DNA from: Aridibaculum aurantiacum
GTDB lineage: Bacteria; Bacteroidota; Bacteroidia; Chitinophagales; Chitinophagaceae
Assembly (NCBI RefSeq): GCF_017355875.1
Contig: NZ_JAFEWC010000001.1
Coordinates: 2,604,001-2,668,000 of the forward strand
Direction of reading: 5' to 3'
DNA: 64,000 bases
Below the pieces are notes generated by a model that saw nothing but the letters and a program-made list of their open reading frames with translations, had not been told where the DNA came from and searched no databases. Below are positions 9,032 to 17,173 of this stretch, piece by piece; position 1 is the first letter of the stretch; the number at the start of each line of letters is the position of its first letter. Made by a program: the position numbers and the translations under genes.

Positions 9032-10801
9032 ATGGCAGGAGCTACTTCAACAACAAGTCATCAAACAACCCAATCGACAGGTGAACCAACCAACTATGGC
9101 GCCCTTAGTACATTGGTTACAGTCTTCTTCTTCTGGGGTTTTATTGCGGCAGGAAACAGTGTATTTATTCCTTTTTGCAAGCACTACTTCACACTCGACC
9201 AATTTCAAAGCCAGCTTATAGATTTTGCTTTTTACTTAGCCTATTATGTAGGTGCACTTGCACTATTTACTTATGGCGCTTTTGGTGGCAAGGACCTTGT
9301 TGCAAAATGGGGTTATAAGCGCAGCATTGTCTATGGATTGTTGTTCTCTGCATTAGGAGCAGTAGCAATGATCATTGCAGTTAATGCAAATACATTTTCA
9401 GGAATGCTCTTCGGGTTATTTATTGTAGCACTTGGCTTTTCGCTACAGCAAACCGCTGCACAACCTTTTGCTATTACTTTAGGTGACCCGGCAACAGGAA
9501 CAAGCCGTGTAAATCTTGGTGGTGGTGTTAATTCATTTGGAACGATGATTGGGCCTTTGCTTGTTGCATTTGCTCTGTTTGGTACTACCGCGGCCATCAC
9601 TGATGAAAAAATTAAAGCTTTAAGCCTTACAAAGGTTATTATTCTATATGCTGGTGTAGGTGCATTATTTATAGGTGCTGCTGCATTGTTCTTTTTATCT
9701 AAAAAAGTACCTGCAGGTATATCAGAAGAAAAAACAGAAAAGGCCAATAAAGCATTGGTTTCACTAATTGTGATAACAGGATTATTAATTGTGATGTTCG
9801 TTCCTGTATTTAACAGTTACCGCACTGATCTTACCAATGCAACTGCCGCCGAAATGCACGCCATGGAAACGTACAGGCTCAAGTGGTTATTTGGTGCATT
9901 GGCTGTGGTTGTTGGAGGTTTATTGATATCAAACTTTAGTGCTCGTAGAAAACCGGAAGGTTGGGGAGCTATGCGTTACCCTCAGCTGGTACTGGGTATG
10001 CTGGGCATATTTGTATATGTAGGCGTAGAAGTAACTACTGTCAGCAACCTTGGAGAATTGCTTAGTCAACCAGCTTTTGGAGGTTATCAATCATCGCAAG
10101 TGGCACCTTTTATATCTATGTATTGGGGTGGTTTGATGATTGGTCGCTGGGTAGGATCTATTTCTGTTTTCAATGTTACTAACTCTACGCGGCAGATGCT
10201 TACTACCATAGTTCCTTTGGTTGCGTTTGCCATTGTTATAGGAGTTATATGGCTTTCAGGATATGACCCTGCACCGCTTTACCTGTTTATTGTCTGTGTG
10301 CTTGTACAAATTGCTGCATTTTATATAAGTAAGGACAAGCCGGCGCGGACACTTTTTGTGTTCTCAATGCTTGGTGTAATTGCCATGGTAATCGGAATAT
10401 TTTCTTCAGGTACTGTAGCTATTTATGCTTTTTTATCTGGTGGACTTTTCTGTTCTATCATTTGGCCTGCTGTTTTCACACTGTCGGTAACAGGTCTTGG
10501 AAAGTGGACACCACAAGGTTCAGCATTCCTGATCATGATGATCCTGGGAGGTGGGATCATTCCTCCAATACAAGGCAAGCTGGCAGACTTTATGCAAGCC
10601 AACTCTACTGAAGCTGGTTATGGTATTCACCAGTCGTACTGGGTATCTGTAGCATGCTTTGCATACCTGGCTTTCTTTGCATACATCGTTACAGGCATCC
10701 TTCGCAGGCAAGGAATAAATTTTGAAAAAGAAAATGACATGGTGAATGAAGTGGCTTCAAACCCTGAAGCAGGCATTCAACCACATGAAACAAGGAAGTA
10801 A
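9032..10801 (+). CDS. Sugar MFS transporter (FucP/GlcP-like)
   Basis: A 589-residue integral membrane protein of the FucP/GlcP-type sugar:proton symporter group. It opens with a polar stretch of about 25 residues and then [21 protein letters not shown], a typical first helix of glucose/galactose-type Bacteroidota transporters. About 12-14 hydrophobic segments follow, with [12 protein letters not shown] near residue 150. It is longer than E. coli FucP (438 residues) because of an enlarged middle region (about 230-330). The ROK kinase gene starts 38 bp downstream, so import and phosphorylation of a hexose, probably glucose, are coupled in one operon. Confidence 0.88.
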   Translation: MAGATSTTSHQTTQSTGEPTNYGALSTLVTVFFFWGFIAAGNSVFIPFCKHYFTLDQFQSQLIDFAFYLAYYVGALALFTYGAFGGKDLVAKWGYKRSIVYGLLFSALGAVAMIIAVNANTFSGMLFGLFIVALGFSLQQTAAQPFAITLGDPATGTSRVNLGGGVNSFGTMIGPLLVAFALFGTTAAITDEKIKALSLTKVIILYAGVGALFIGAAALFFLSKKVPAGISEEKTEKANKALVSLIVITGLLIVMFVPVFNSYRTDLTNATAAEMHAMETYRLKWLFGALAVVVGGLLISNFSARRKPEGWGAMRYPQLVLGMLGIFVYVGVEVTTVSNLGELLSQPAFGGYQSSQVAPFISMYWGGLMIGRWVGSISVFNVTNSTRQMLTTIVPLVAFAIVIGVIWLSGYDPAPLYLFIVCVLVQIAAFYISKDKPARTLFVFSMLGVIAMVIGIFSSGTVAIYAFLSGGLFCSIIWPAVFTLSVTGLGKWTPQGSAFLIMMILGGGIIPPIQGKLADFMQANSTEAGYGIHQSYWVSVACFAYLAFFAYIVTGILRRQGINFEKENDMVNEVASNPEAGIQPHETRK

Positions 10802-10839
10802 TCAATCTAACAACAACCATTTCAACGCGTAAATAGTAT

Positions 10840-11817
10840 ATGAAATTTTCAGCATCGCAACAACTGGCTATAGGAATAGACATAGGTGGAACAGGAACTA
10901 AATTAGGTTTGGTTGATGCCCGGGGAAACATCATTTCTAAAGGCGATCTTTCCACTACTGATTACGAGGATGTAAAAGATTTTGTAGATGCCTTGTACAG
11001 GACACTTTCTCCAATGATAGAGGCAGCAGGAGGTAGTGAAAAAATCAGGGGCATTGGTATTGGTGCGCCAAATGGCAATTATTATAAAGGCACCATAGAA
11101 TATGCGCCTAATCTTAAATGGAAAGGGATAATCCAATTCACCGACCTTGTCTCTTCACGTTTCAATTTACCCAGTGCATTGACCAACGATGCAAATGCTG
11201 CCGCTGTTGGCGAAATGACGTATGGCGCGGCTAAGGGAATGAAAGATTTTATAGTTATCACGCTTGGCACAGGTGTAGGAAGTGGCATTGTATCCAATGG
11301 CAACCTGGTTTATGGTCATGATGGTTTTGCAGGCGAACTTGGTCATACTGTAATTGTACCTGAAGGTCGTTTACACTGGGGCACCGGCATGAAAGGAACA
11401 TTAGAAACCTATGCGTCTGCCACAGGTGTTCGTCTTACTGCCATAGAAATGATAGAAAAAAATCCCGGTACAGAAAGCTTGTTGCGCAACTACCAGTACG
11501 ATGAGCTAGATAGCAGGATCGTGTTTGAATGCGCAGAAAAAGGCGACCATATCGCTAAAGAAGTTTTTCGTTTTACAGGAGAGATACTCGGAAAGGCACT
11601 GGCTAATTTTGTTATGTTCTCTTCACCTGAAGCCATCATTTTGTTTGGTGGATTAACAAAAGCCGGAGATTATATACTGGCTCCTACCCGCCAGCATATG
11701 GAGGCGAATGTGTTGCCTATTTTCCGTGATAAAGTTCAGCTGATATTCAGTAATCTTTCTGAAGCTGATGCCGCCATTTTAGGTGCCAGTGCATTAGTTT
11801 GGGAAATGAAAGCTTAG
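10840..11817 (+). CDS. ROK family sugar kinase (probable glucokinase) lacking the zinc-binding cysteines
   Basis: This 325-residue protein belongs to the ROK kinases, which phosphorylate glucose or related sugars. The phosphate-binding IDIGGTGTKLG is at residues 13-23 and the catalytic-Asp region TNDANAAAVGE at 115-125 (Asp117). The GELGH motif with the sugar-binding residues is at 165-169. The usual CxCGxxGCxE zinc motif that follows is replaced by WGTGMKGTLE (180-189), so all three cysteines are gone while Gly and Glu are kept. Polyphosphate-type glucokinases also lack this cysteine motif, so ATP versus polyphosphate use is open. It is the second gene of the transporter-kinase operon and is followed by a terminator. 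Confidence 0.88.
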   Translation: MKFSASQQLAIGIDIGGTGTKLGLVDARGNIISKGDLSTTDYEDVKDFVDALYRTLSPMIEAAGGSEKIRGIGIGAPNGNYYKGTIEYAPNLKWKGIIQFTDLVSSRFNLPSALTNDANAAAVGEMTYGAAKGMKDFIVITLGTGVGSGIVSNGNLVYGHDGFAGELGHTVIVPEGRLHWGTGMKGTLETYASATGVRLTAIEMIEKNPGTESLLRNYQYDELDSRIVFECAEKGDHIAKEVFRFTGEILGKALANFVMFSSPEAIILFGGLTKAGDYILAPTRQHMEANVLPIFRDKVQLIFSNLSEADAAILGASALVWEMKA

Positions 11818-11843
11818 AACAATTTTATTTTATTCAAAAAAAT

Positions 11844-11873
11844 AAGGCAGCCTCATTACGAGACTGCCTTTGT
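11844..11873 (+). terminator. Rho-independent terminator after the ROK kinase
   Basis: A stem of 7 bp plus 3 bp (AAGGCAG-C-CTC / GAG-A-CTGCCTT), interrupted by one C/A mismatch, encloses an ATTAC loop and is followed by TTTGTTG. It lies 26 bp past the kinase stop. Confidence 0.75.
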
Positions 11874-11916
11874 TGCTTAAAAAAGGTTTTTCAAGCATTC
11901 TTCGGACATTGGATTT

Positions 11917-12441
11917 CTACTTCAATTTCAGAACCGGCTTTAGGATATATTGTCCGCTTCCAGTTCTATGTATGGATAAATTTGCATCAAAATCAATCAG
12001 TATATCTTCTATAGATCTTGAAGTCTTTTTGTTCACTCTAATCTTTAAACCGTCTTCAGAACCATTGGGAATGGTAAGCGGATAAACTACATTATCTATT
12101 TTAATGGTATTATCAGGACCAAGTACAAACCTTACTTCCTTAATGGTGCTGGTTGTAGGTATATTACCGCTAGCTATTAATGTATCTAAGCCATTCTGAA
12201 ATTGCAACAGGTTATACACCCCAGCATTAGTTTGTAAAGTATCCCAGCTGTTATCTCCTTTGTATTTGATCCTAACTTGCCGTAGATCAATATTTACCTC
12301 TTCTGCATCGAACGGAGCATCCGTCATCCTGATCTGAACATTTGAAGAAGATGAGGAAGAAGGATTTTCAGATGATTTATTACATGCAAAAACAATAACC
12401 AGGCAACAAAGAATAACTGCAAAAATTGACAAGTGTTTCAT
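11917..12441 (-). CDS. DUF4382 domain lipoprotein
   Basis: A 174-residue lipoprotein. The signal sequence ends VFAC, placing the lipidated Cys at position 20, followed by a Ser-rich spacer (SSSSSS). The body starts VQIRMTDAPFDAEEVNIDLRQV, the characteristic opening of DUF4382 (DAP and V-x-V pattern), a beta-sandwich domain found in Bacteroidota surface or periplasmic lipoproteins. It ends in a predicted beta strand (YILKPVLKLK). It stands alone between convergent and divergent neighbours. Its function is unknown. Confidence 0.85.
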   Translation of the reverse strand: MKHLSIFAVILCCLVIVFACNKSSENPSSSSSSNVQIRMTDAPFDAEEVNIDLRQVRIKYKGDNSWDTLQTNAGVYNLLQFQNGLDTLIASGNIPTTSTIKEVRFVLGPDNTIKIDNVVYPLTIPNGSEDGLKIRVNKKTSRSIEDILIDFDANLSIHRTGSGQYILKPVLKLK

Positions 12442-12658
12442 AAGATGATTTTTTTGATTAATGGATTTTAAAAGCTACATGCAGCCACTATAGGACAAGG
12501 TTTAATCCACTAGGTTTAATGTTTACTTATATTTTTTTGCTGCTAATACAATGCTTGTTATAAATTCAACTCCTACCGTAGTGGCATAGTTTTAGAACCC
12601 TGCTCATTCAAAGCTGAACGTATCCCAGCTGAATAAACTCATTTAAAATATAGTAGCT

Positions 12659-12970
12659 ATGAAAAAGTATCTGTTTCTTTTAGGACTTGGTTTTGCAATT
12701 AGCACATTTAGTATAGAAGATGTGAACGCACAACAAAGGGAAGTAAAAACAAAGACAAGAAAAGGATGGAGTAATAAAGCTAAGGGTGCCGCTATAGGTG
12801 GTGCAGCAGGCGCAGCTACAGGTGTAGCAATAAGTAAGAATGATAGCAAAGGTGCATTAGTTGGCGGCGCTGTAGGTGCAGGAGCAGGCTACCTGATTGG
12901 TCGCAGTAAAGACAAAAAGCAACCAGGAAGAAAAAGAATAACTAAAACTAAAGTAACAACAAGAGAATAA
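12659..12970 (+). CDS. Small exported glycine-zipper protein
   Basis: A 103-residue protein with a signal peptide (about residues 1-25, DVNAQ cleavage region). A basic stretch is followed by two glycine-zipper segments (GAAIGGAAGAATGVA and GALVGGAVGAGAGYLIG, about 43-80), and the tail is strongly basic and Lys/Arg/Thr-rich. The layout matches YMGG-like/glycine-zipper proteins, whose segments can insert into membranes as helical hairpins. The specific role is unknown. The upstream neighbour is divergent and the gene ends at a strong bidirectional terminator. Confidence 0.8.
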   Translation: MKKYLFLLGLGFAISTFSIEDVNAQQREVKTKTRKGWSNKAKGAAIGGAAGAATGVAISKNDSKGALVGGAVGAGAGYLIGRSKDKKQPGRKRITKTKVTTRE

Positions 12971-12975
12971 TTAAA

Positions 12976-13003
12976 AATAAAGCCCGGGTGTCCGGGCTTT
13001 ATT
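12976..13003. terminator. Bidirectional terminator between the glycine-zipper gene and tpiA
   Basis: A perfect 12-bp stem (AATAAAGCCCGG / CCGGGCTTTATT) closes a GTGT loop, with A/T-rich flanks on both sides. It serves the plus-strand gene and the convergent tpiA gene. Confidence 0.9.
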
Positions 13004-13023
13004 AATTTAAATCCAAAACAAAA

Positions 13024-13785
13024 TTATTTCAATGCTTTTATTATTTGCAGGAATTCTTCTGCATTTAATGATGCACCGCCAACCAAGCCACCATCTACAT
13101 CAGGCTGGCCGAAGATCTCTTTTGCATTAGCTCCTTTTACACTACCTCCATAAAGGATTGAAATTTCGTTGGCCACATTTAATCCATAAGTTTTGGCAAT
13201 GTGATTACGAATATGAGCATGCATTTCCTGTGCTTGTTCGCTTGTAGCAGTTTTACCTGTGCCTATAGCCCAAATTGGCTCATAAGCTATTACCACCTTC
13301 TGTAGCTGATCTGCAGGCAACCTGAATAAGCTTTCTTCCAATTGTTTTGCTACATACTCATTCTGCTTATTTTCTTCTCTTACCTGCAGTGCTTCACCAC
13401 AACAAAATATTGGAGTAATATTATTTTCTAAACACACCTGTACTTTTTCAGCAAGCATTTCATTGCTTTCATTGAAATACTCTCGTCTTTCGCTATGACC
13501 TATAATAGCATGATCCACACCAAGGCTATTAAGCATAATAACGGATATTTCACCCGTATATGCACCTGACTTTTTAGTGTAAACATTCTGTGCTGCTGTA
13601 TACACCTGGTATTTAGGTGCAATCTCATCTTGTGCAAGATCAAGATATGGAGCAGGTACAGCAAAAACCACATGTTGTTGGTCTTCTAGCTTAGGTATAT
13701 TTTTTACTACCTGGTGAAGCAAGGTTTCAGCTTCCTGGTAAGTAAGATTCATTTTCCAATTGGCGGCAGCAATTTGTTTACGCAT
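13024..13785 (-). CDS. tpiA: Triosephosphate isomerase
   Basis: TpiA interconverts dihydroxyacetone phosphate and glyceraldehyde-3-phosphate in glycolysis and gluconeogenesis. The 253-residue length is normal. The active-site elements are intact: NWKMN at 9-13 (Lys11), GHSERR with His97, the catalytic Glu169 in AYEPIWAIGTGKTA, and the phosphate-binding YGGSVKGAN loop near 214. It is the last gene of a minus-strand run that begins with alternative glmU and a DUF4177-like gene. It ends just before a strong bidirectional terminator. Confidence 0.97.
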   Translation of the reverse strand: MRKQIAAANWKMNLTYQEAETLLHQVVKNIPKLEDQQHVVFAVPAPYLDLAQDEIAPKYQVYTAAQNVYTKKSGAYTGEISVIMLNSLGVDHAIIGHSERREYFNESNEMLAEKVQVCLENNITPIFCCGEALQVREENKQNEYVAKQLEESLFRLPADQLQKVVIAYEPIWAIGTGKTATSEQAQEMHAHIRNHIAKTYGLNVANEISILYGGSVKGANAKEIFGQPDVDGGLVGGASLNAEEFLQIIKALK

Positions 13786-13814
13786 ATCTAATAATTGATT
13801 TATTAATTGATCAC

Positions 13815-14015
13815 TTAGCTTAATTCCTTCTTCAGTATGATCACAAGCCCACGAGTAGCACCATGCGTCATATTAGTATCGGTAGTATTAACCACCTCCC
13901 ATCCCTGTGCACCAAGTTGGTTAAGCTTGGAGGTTAGTTCTTGTAAGTTGATTTTGCCCCCACTCCACGAGAACTTGGTTGGGACATCCAGTAGTTTATA
14001 TTCAAATCTTTTCAT
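13815..14015 (-). CDS. DUF4177-like small protein
   Basis: A 66-residue protein when started at the ATG at 14015 (MKRFEYKLL). A TTG at 14036 would add seven residues but matches the family less well. The conserved features ELTSKLNQLGAQGWEVV and a terminal beta strand GLVIILKK match DUF4177-type small proteins: a strand, a helix, then Gly-W-E-hydrophobic. It overlaps the 3' end of alternative glmU by 14 bp, which suggests translational coupling, and is followed 29 bp later by tpiA. The function of the family is unknown. Confidence 0.75.
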   Translation of the reverse strand: MKRFEYKLLDVPTKFSWSGGKINLQELTSKLNQLGAQGWEVVNTTDTNMTHGATRGLVIILKKELS

Positions 14016-15186
14016 GGGGAAGGTTGTTATGTTCAAAGATATGTTTGAGAACCTTCACTTTGGCTTCACATAAACTTTTATTCTTCATTCGCTTCCAGTT
14101 CATTATATCCTGTACAGCTTTATCAAATTCGTACCTGCTAAGCCCTTTGGTACCCCAGGAAAAATCAGGAACTAGTTTGGGTGTTAATCCTTCACCAAAT
14201 ACATTGCAGCATACGCCTATAACAGTTCCTGTATTGATGGAAGTATTAATTGCTGTTCGCGAGTAGTCTCCCATTATCAATCCACATTTCAAACCTGAAG
14301 GAATATAACTCAGTGTGTGATAATCCCAAACCTTCACTTCTGTAGCTGTATTCTTAATATTACTGTTGCTGGTGCCTGCTCCTAAATTACACCACTCGCC
14401 TATTACACTATCGCCCAAGTAGCCATCATGCGCTTTATTGCTATAGCCCATCAAAATGCTATTCTTTATTTCGCCGCCACCAACACAGTATGGACCTAAT
14501 GTCGTACCACCATAGATCTTGCTACCCATTTTCAAAACAGCACCTTCACCCATAGCAAAAGGACCACGTATGTTAGATCCTTCCATGATCAATGCATCCT
14601 TCCCAATGTAGATAGGTCCGGCACTTGCATTTAGAGTGCAAAAATCAAGTTGTGCGCCCTCTTCTATGAAAACATTGGCAGGCTTAATAACCTGTACCGT
14701 TTCAGGTACAGGCACTGTTATCCTTCCTTTGCAGATAATTTCAAAATGAGCACGGATCATGCTTTCATTGTTCTGAAATAATTGAGATGGTGAATTAAGT
14801 CGTGGAGGTGCATCTATTGTACGATGTATAGAAAACAGCTGCTGCGGTGGATCACCAAAAGCAGGCACAGCATCTAACTCAACTCTTCCGGCAACAAGCC
14901 CTATATCATCAGTTAATGCTTCACCAATTGCCAAAGACTTTACTGTTTGAACAAATTGTTTATCTGGTAAAATGCTTCCATCGATGAACAGTGTATCACC
15001 TAAAGGTATCTCATCATACAGCGGAGACAGGTACGCAGGTGTATACACAAAAACATGAGCTTTTGTATAATGCTCCCATAACTCTTTTATTGTAAGAATA
15101 CCTGTTCGCAAAGAAGCTACTGCCCTTGTAAGCGTAAGCGGGTATAGCTTCGAGCGGTTAGCTGTATCAAATAAAACTATGTTCAT
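14002..15186 (-). CDS. Bacteroidota-type alternative GlmU (UDP-GlcNAc diphosphorylase/GlcN-1-P acetyltransferase)
   Basis: A 394-residue protein with an unusual N-terminal nucleotidyltransferase-like half (MNIVLFDTANRSKLYPLTLTR, then TLFIDGSILPD) and a C-terminal left-handed beta-helix of hexapeptide repeats (about 200-340). This matches the alternative GlmU family known from Bacteroidota, proposed to supply UDP-GlcNAc for peptidoglycan and LPS in place of the classical protein. The start codon lies directly after the T-run of the ftsY terminator, leaving no ordinary leader or SD site. The gene overlaps the next small gene by 14 bp. The family assignment is confident; activity is inferred from the family. 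Confidence 0.88.
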   Translation of the reverse strand: MNIVLFDTANRSKLYPLTLTRAVASLRTGILTIKELWEHYTKAHVFVYTPAYLSPLYDEIPLGDTLFIDGSILPDKQFVQTVKSLAIGEALTDDIGLVAGRVELDAVPAFGDPPQQLFSIHRTIDAPPRLNSPSQLFQNNESMIRAHFEIICKGRITVPVPETVQVIKPANVFIEEGAQLDFCTLNASAGPIYIGKDALIMEGSNIRGPFAMGEGAVLKMGSKIYGGTTLGPYCVGGGEIKNSILMGYSNKAHDGYLGDSVIGEWCNLGAGTSNSNIKNTATEVKVWDYHTLSYIPSGLKCGLIMGDYSRTAINTSINTGTVIGVCCNVFGEGLTPKLVPDFSWGTKGLSRYEFDKAVQDIMNWKRMKNKSLCEAKVKVLKHIFEHNNLPHEKI

Positions 15187-15190
15187 AAAA

Positions 15191-15221
15191 AAAGGCGGTT
15201 AATGTAAAATTAACCGCCTTT
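15191..15221 (-). terminator. Strong hairpin terminator after ftsY, touching the alternative glmU start
   Basis: A 13-bp perfect stem (AAAGGCGGTTAAT / ATTAACCGCCTTT) has a 5-nt loop. On the minus strand it is followed by a T-run that leads straight into the ATG of alternative glmU at 15186. It terminates ftsY, and any read-through transcript would fold the glmU initiation region next to this hairpin. Confidence 0.85.
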
Positions 15222-15269
15222 CATTATACTAGCTGTGATAAAGATCAATACATGATATGTCTAAATCTA

Positions 15270-16232
15270 CTATCCTTCTAATTTGAATAAGCTATCTACA
15301 AATTCGTGTTTATCAAACACAAGCAAATCTTCCATTTTCTCTCCTACACCTATAAACTTCACCGGTATCTGGAATTGATTGGCTATAGCCAGAACAACTC
15401 CACCTTTAGCAGTACCATCAAGTTTGGTAATAGCAAGTGCTGTAACATCGGTGGCTGCAGTAAACTGCTTTGCTTGTTCCAACGCATTCTGACCAGTAGA
15501 ACCATCCAGCACCAACATTACTTCGTGTGGCGCATCAGGAATTACTTTTTGAATCACCCGCTTGATCTTTCCCAGTTCATCCATCAGGTACGCTTTATTA
15601 TGAAGTCGTCCTGCAGTATCAATGATCACAACATCGGTGTTACGCGCTACACCACTTTGTACCGTATCAAAAGCCACTGCTCCCGGGTCGCTGCCCATAG
15701 GCTGCTTTACAATTGGTACGCCTGTTCTTTCGCTCCATATAGTGAGCTGATCAACAGCAGCTGCTCTAAAAGTATCAGCAGCACCCAATAGCACGCTCTT
15801 GCCTGCTTTGGTAAAATTGTACGCCAGCTTACCAATAGTAGTTGTTTTCCCAACACCATTTACACCCACTACCAATATCACGTAAGGCTTCTTGCCACTT
15901 GGAGTAGAAAAATCACGGTAACTCTGCTCAGATGAGTCAACCAGGATACCCCTGATCTCTTCCTGCAGGATCTTGTTTAGATCACCGGTACTTACATATT
16001 TATCTTCCGCAACACGTTTCTCTATCTTGTCAATAATTTTTACGGTAGTTTCTATTCCTACATCGGCACCTACCAATGCCTCTTCCAGGTTGTCCAGAAC
16101 TTCTTCGTCTACTGTACTTTTACCTGCAATGGCTTTGGTTATTTTGGTAAAAAAATTATCCTTTGTTTTCTGCAGTCCTTCATCCAGGCTTTCCTTTTCC
16201 TTTTTGCCAAACAGTTTTCCAAAAAAACCCAT
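15270..16232 (-). CDS. ftsY: Signal recognition particle receptor FtsY
   Basis: FtsY is the SRP receptor GTPase that delivers ribosome-nascent chain complexes to the inner membrane. The 320-residue protein lacks the long acidic A domain of E. coli FtsY and starts with an amphipathic stretch MGFFGKLFGKKEKE, as in short FtsY forms. The N domain spans about 20-105. The G domain has GVNGVGKTTT at 123-132, DTFRAAAVDQL, IDTAGRLHN near 204, TKLDGTAKGG near 268 and a terminal GVGEKMEDLLVFD. It stands between the ribosomal L28/L33/DUF4295 cluster and alternative glmU and is followed by a strong terminator. Confidence 0.97.
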   Translation of the reverse strand: MGFFGKLFGKKEKESLDEGLQKTKDNFFTKITKAIAGKSTVDEEVLDNLEEALVGADVGIETTVKIIDKIEKRVAEDKYVSTGDLNKILQEEIRGILVDSSEQSYRDFSTPSGKKPYVILVVGVNGVGKTTTIGKLAYNFTKAGKSVLLGAADTFRAAAVDQLTIWSERTGVPIVKQPMGSDPGAVAFDTVQSGVARNTDVVIIDTAGRLHNKAYLMDELGKIKRVIQKVIPDAPHEVMLVLDGSTGQNALEQAKQFTAATDVTALAITKLDGTAKGGVVLAIANQFQIPVKFIGVGEKMEDLLVFDKHEFVDSLFKLEG

Positions 16233-16370
16233 GTTATAAATTTTAATTATGCTTTTTTAAAATGAAATACTGCAGCCAGCCAGGCGGCATATATAAGCGT
16301 GCGCAAGATAAGTTGAATAGATGACTTTCAACCTTCAGTTACTAGTGTAACATAAACAGGTACAAATACA

Positions 16371-16398
16371 AAAAGCCGTCCTGAAAAGGACAGCTCTT
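16371..16398 (-). terminator. Terminator of the L28-L33-DUF4295 operon
   Basis: On the minus strand the hairpin AGCTGTCCT / AGGACGGCT (one mismatch) has a TTTC loop and is followed by TTTTTGTATTT. It starts about 28 bp beyond the DUF4295 stop. Confidence 0.75.
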
Positions 16399-16425
16399 AA
16401 ATATTATAAGCCAGGTAAACCAGGA

Positions 16426-16599
16426 TTATTTTTCAGAAAGATAATCCTTCACTTTGTCTTTGTGAACGATCACTTCTTTGAAAGTGTAAGCGCCAGTTTT
16501 AGGACTGCGTACAGCCTTAATAACTTTACTCCAGTTCTTTGCCTCAGCGGCGGCCTTTACGTCTTTTACTTTCGCGTTCTTTGAAGCTGCTTTTGCCAT
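16426..16599 (-). CDS. DUF4295 small basic protein
   Basis: A 57-residue Lys-rich protein (MAKAASKNAKVKDVKAAAEA, ending KDKVKDYLSEK). Size, sequence and position match DUF4295, found almost only in Bacteroidota directly after the L28 and L33 genes. The conserved SPKTGAYTFKEVIV core is clear. Its place in a ribosomal-protein operon and its basic composition suggest a ribosome-associated role, but this is inference. It ends upstream of a hairpin terminator. A GTTGA-rich simple repeat separates it from rpmG. Confidence 0.88.
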   Translation of the reverse strand: MAKAASKNAKVKDVKAAAEAKNWSKVIKAVRSPKTGAYTFKEVIVHKDKVKDYLSEK

Positions 16600-16607
16600 T
16601 GTATATA

Positions 16608-16674
16608 AGTTGATTAGTTGATTGTTGACCAGTTGACTTAGTTGATACCTTTCAACCTGTCAACCTATCAACTG
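16608..16674. repeat. GTTGA-type simple repeat with inverted arm, between rpmG and DUF4295
   Basis: The sequence contains repeated AGTTGAT/GTTGAC units followed by their complement (TCAACC/TATCAACT). AGTTGATA at 16640-16647 pairs with TATCAACT at 16666-16673, so the transcript could fold. A related GTTGATAAG tract occurs at about 41419-41445. Confidence 0.7.
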
Positions 16675-16675
16675 A

Positions 16676-16864
16676 TTACTTGATTTCTTTGTGAACAGTG
16701 ATTTTTTTAAGATTCGGGTTGTACTTCTTCAACTCGATACGCTCAGGGGTGTTCTTTTTATTCTTCTCAGTAATGTAGCGGCTGGTACCTGGAACAGTAG
16801 TAGTCTTCTGCTCAGTACATTCCAATATTACCTGGACCCTGTTGCCTTTGCTCTTCTTTGCCAT
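16676..16864 (-). CDS. rpmG: 50S ribosomal protein L33 (zinc-free form)
   Basis: A 62-residue bL33 protein ([38 protein letters not shown]). Only one Cys is present, so the CxxC pairs that bind zinc in C+ paralogs are absent. Residues [10 protein letters not shown] are the usual L33 signature. It sits 21 bp after rpmB on the same strand and upstream of the DUF4295 gene, the standard Bacteroidota arrangement. It belongs to the large ribosomal subunit near the E site. Confidence 0.96.
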   Translation of the reverse strand: MAKKSKGNRVQVILECTEQKTTTVPGTSRYITEKNKKNTPERIELKKYNPNLKKITVHKEIK

Positions 16865-16885
16865 TTTATTAAGAATTTACAGTTG

Positions 16886-17122
16886 TTAGATTTTAGCGCC
16901 GTTGGCTCTCATTTCTTTAATTACAGTTGACAACCCGTTCTTATTGATGGTACGGATTGCTTCAGTAGAAACTTTCAAAGTTACCCAACGATCTTCTTCA
17001 ACAAAGTAAAAACGCTTAGTTTGCAAGTTAGGTAAGAACCTACGCTTGGTTTTGATATTTGAGTGAGAAACTTTGTGACCAGTGATTGGCTTTTTACCGG
17101 TTACCTGACATACTTTAGCCAT
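16886..17122 (-). CDS. rpmB: 50S ribosomal protein L28
   Basis: A 78-residue bL28 protein starting [20 protein letters not shown]. The sequence [12 protein letters not shown] and the C-terminal [19 protein letters not shown] are family hallmarks. The ATG at 17122 is chosen over an upstream in-frame alternative start at 17146, because all L28 proteins begin close to M-x-[KR]-x-C. It is the first gene of the L28-L33-DUF4295 operon. A candidate promoter lies 20-50 bp upstream. Confidence 0.96.
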   Translation of the reverse strand: MAKVCQVTGKKPITGHKVSHSNIKTKRRFLPNLQTKRFYFVEEDRWVTLKVSTEAIRTINKNGLSTVIKEMRANGAKI

Positions 17123-17143
17123 GATTGATTTTTTTTCGGACGG

Positions 17144-17173
17144 CAAAAGTCAGGAAATCTGCCGAATTATCAA
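17144..17173 (-). promoter_or_regulatory. Candidate promoter of the L28-L33-DUF4295 operon
   Basis: On the minus strand, TTG (17173-17171) is followed after 19 nt by GACTTTTG (17151-17144). This is 7 of 8 matches position-wise to TAnnTTTG with the expected spacing. Transcription would start close upstream of the L28 ATG at 17122. Confidence 0.45.

Noticed and set aside
9331-9747. 138-codon antisense frame in the sugar transporter gene
   Set aside because: Antisense to strong transmembrane coding sequence with no supporting features.
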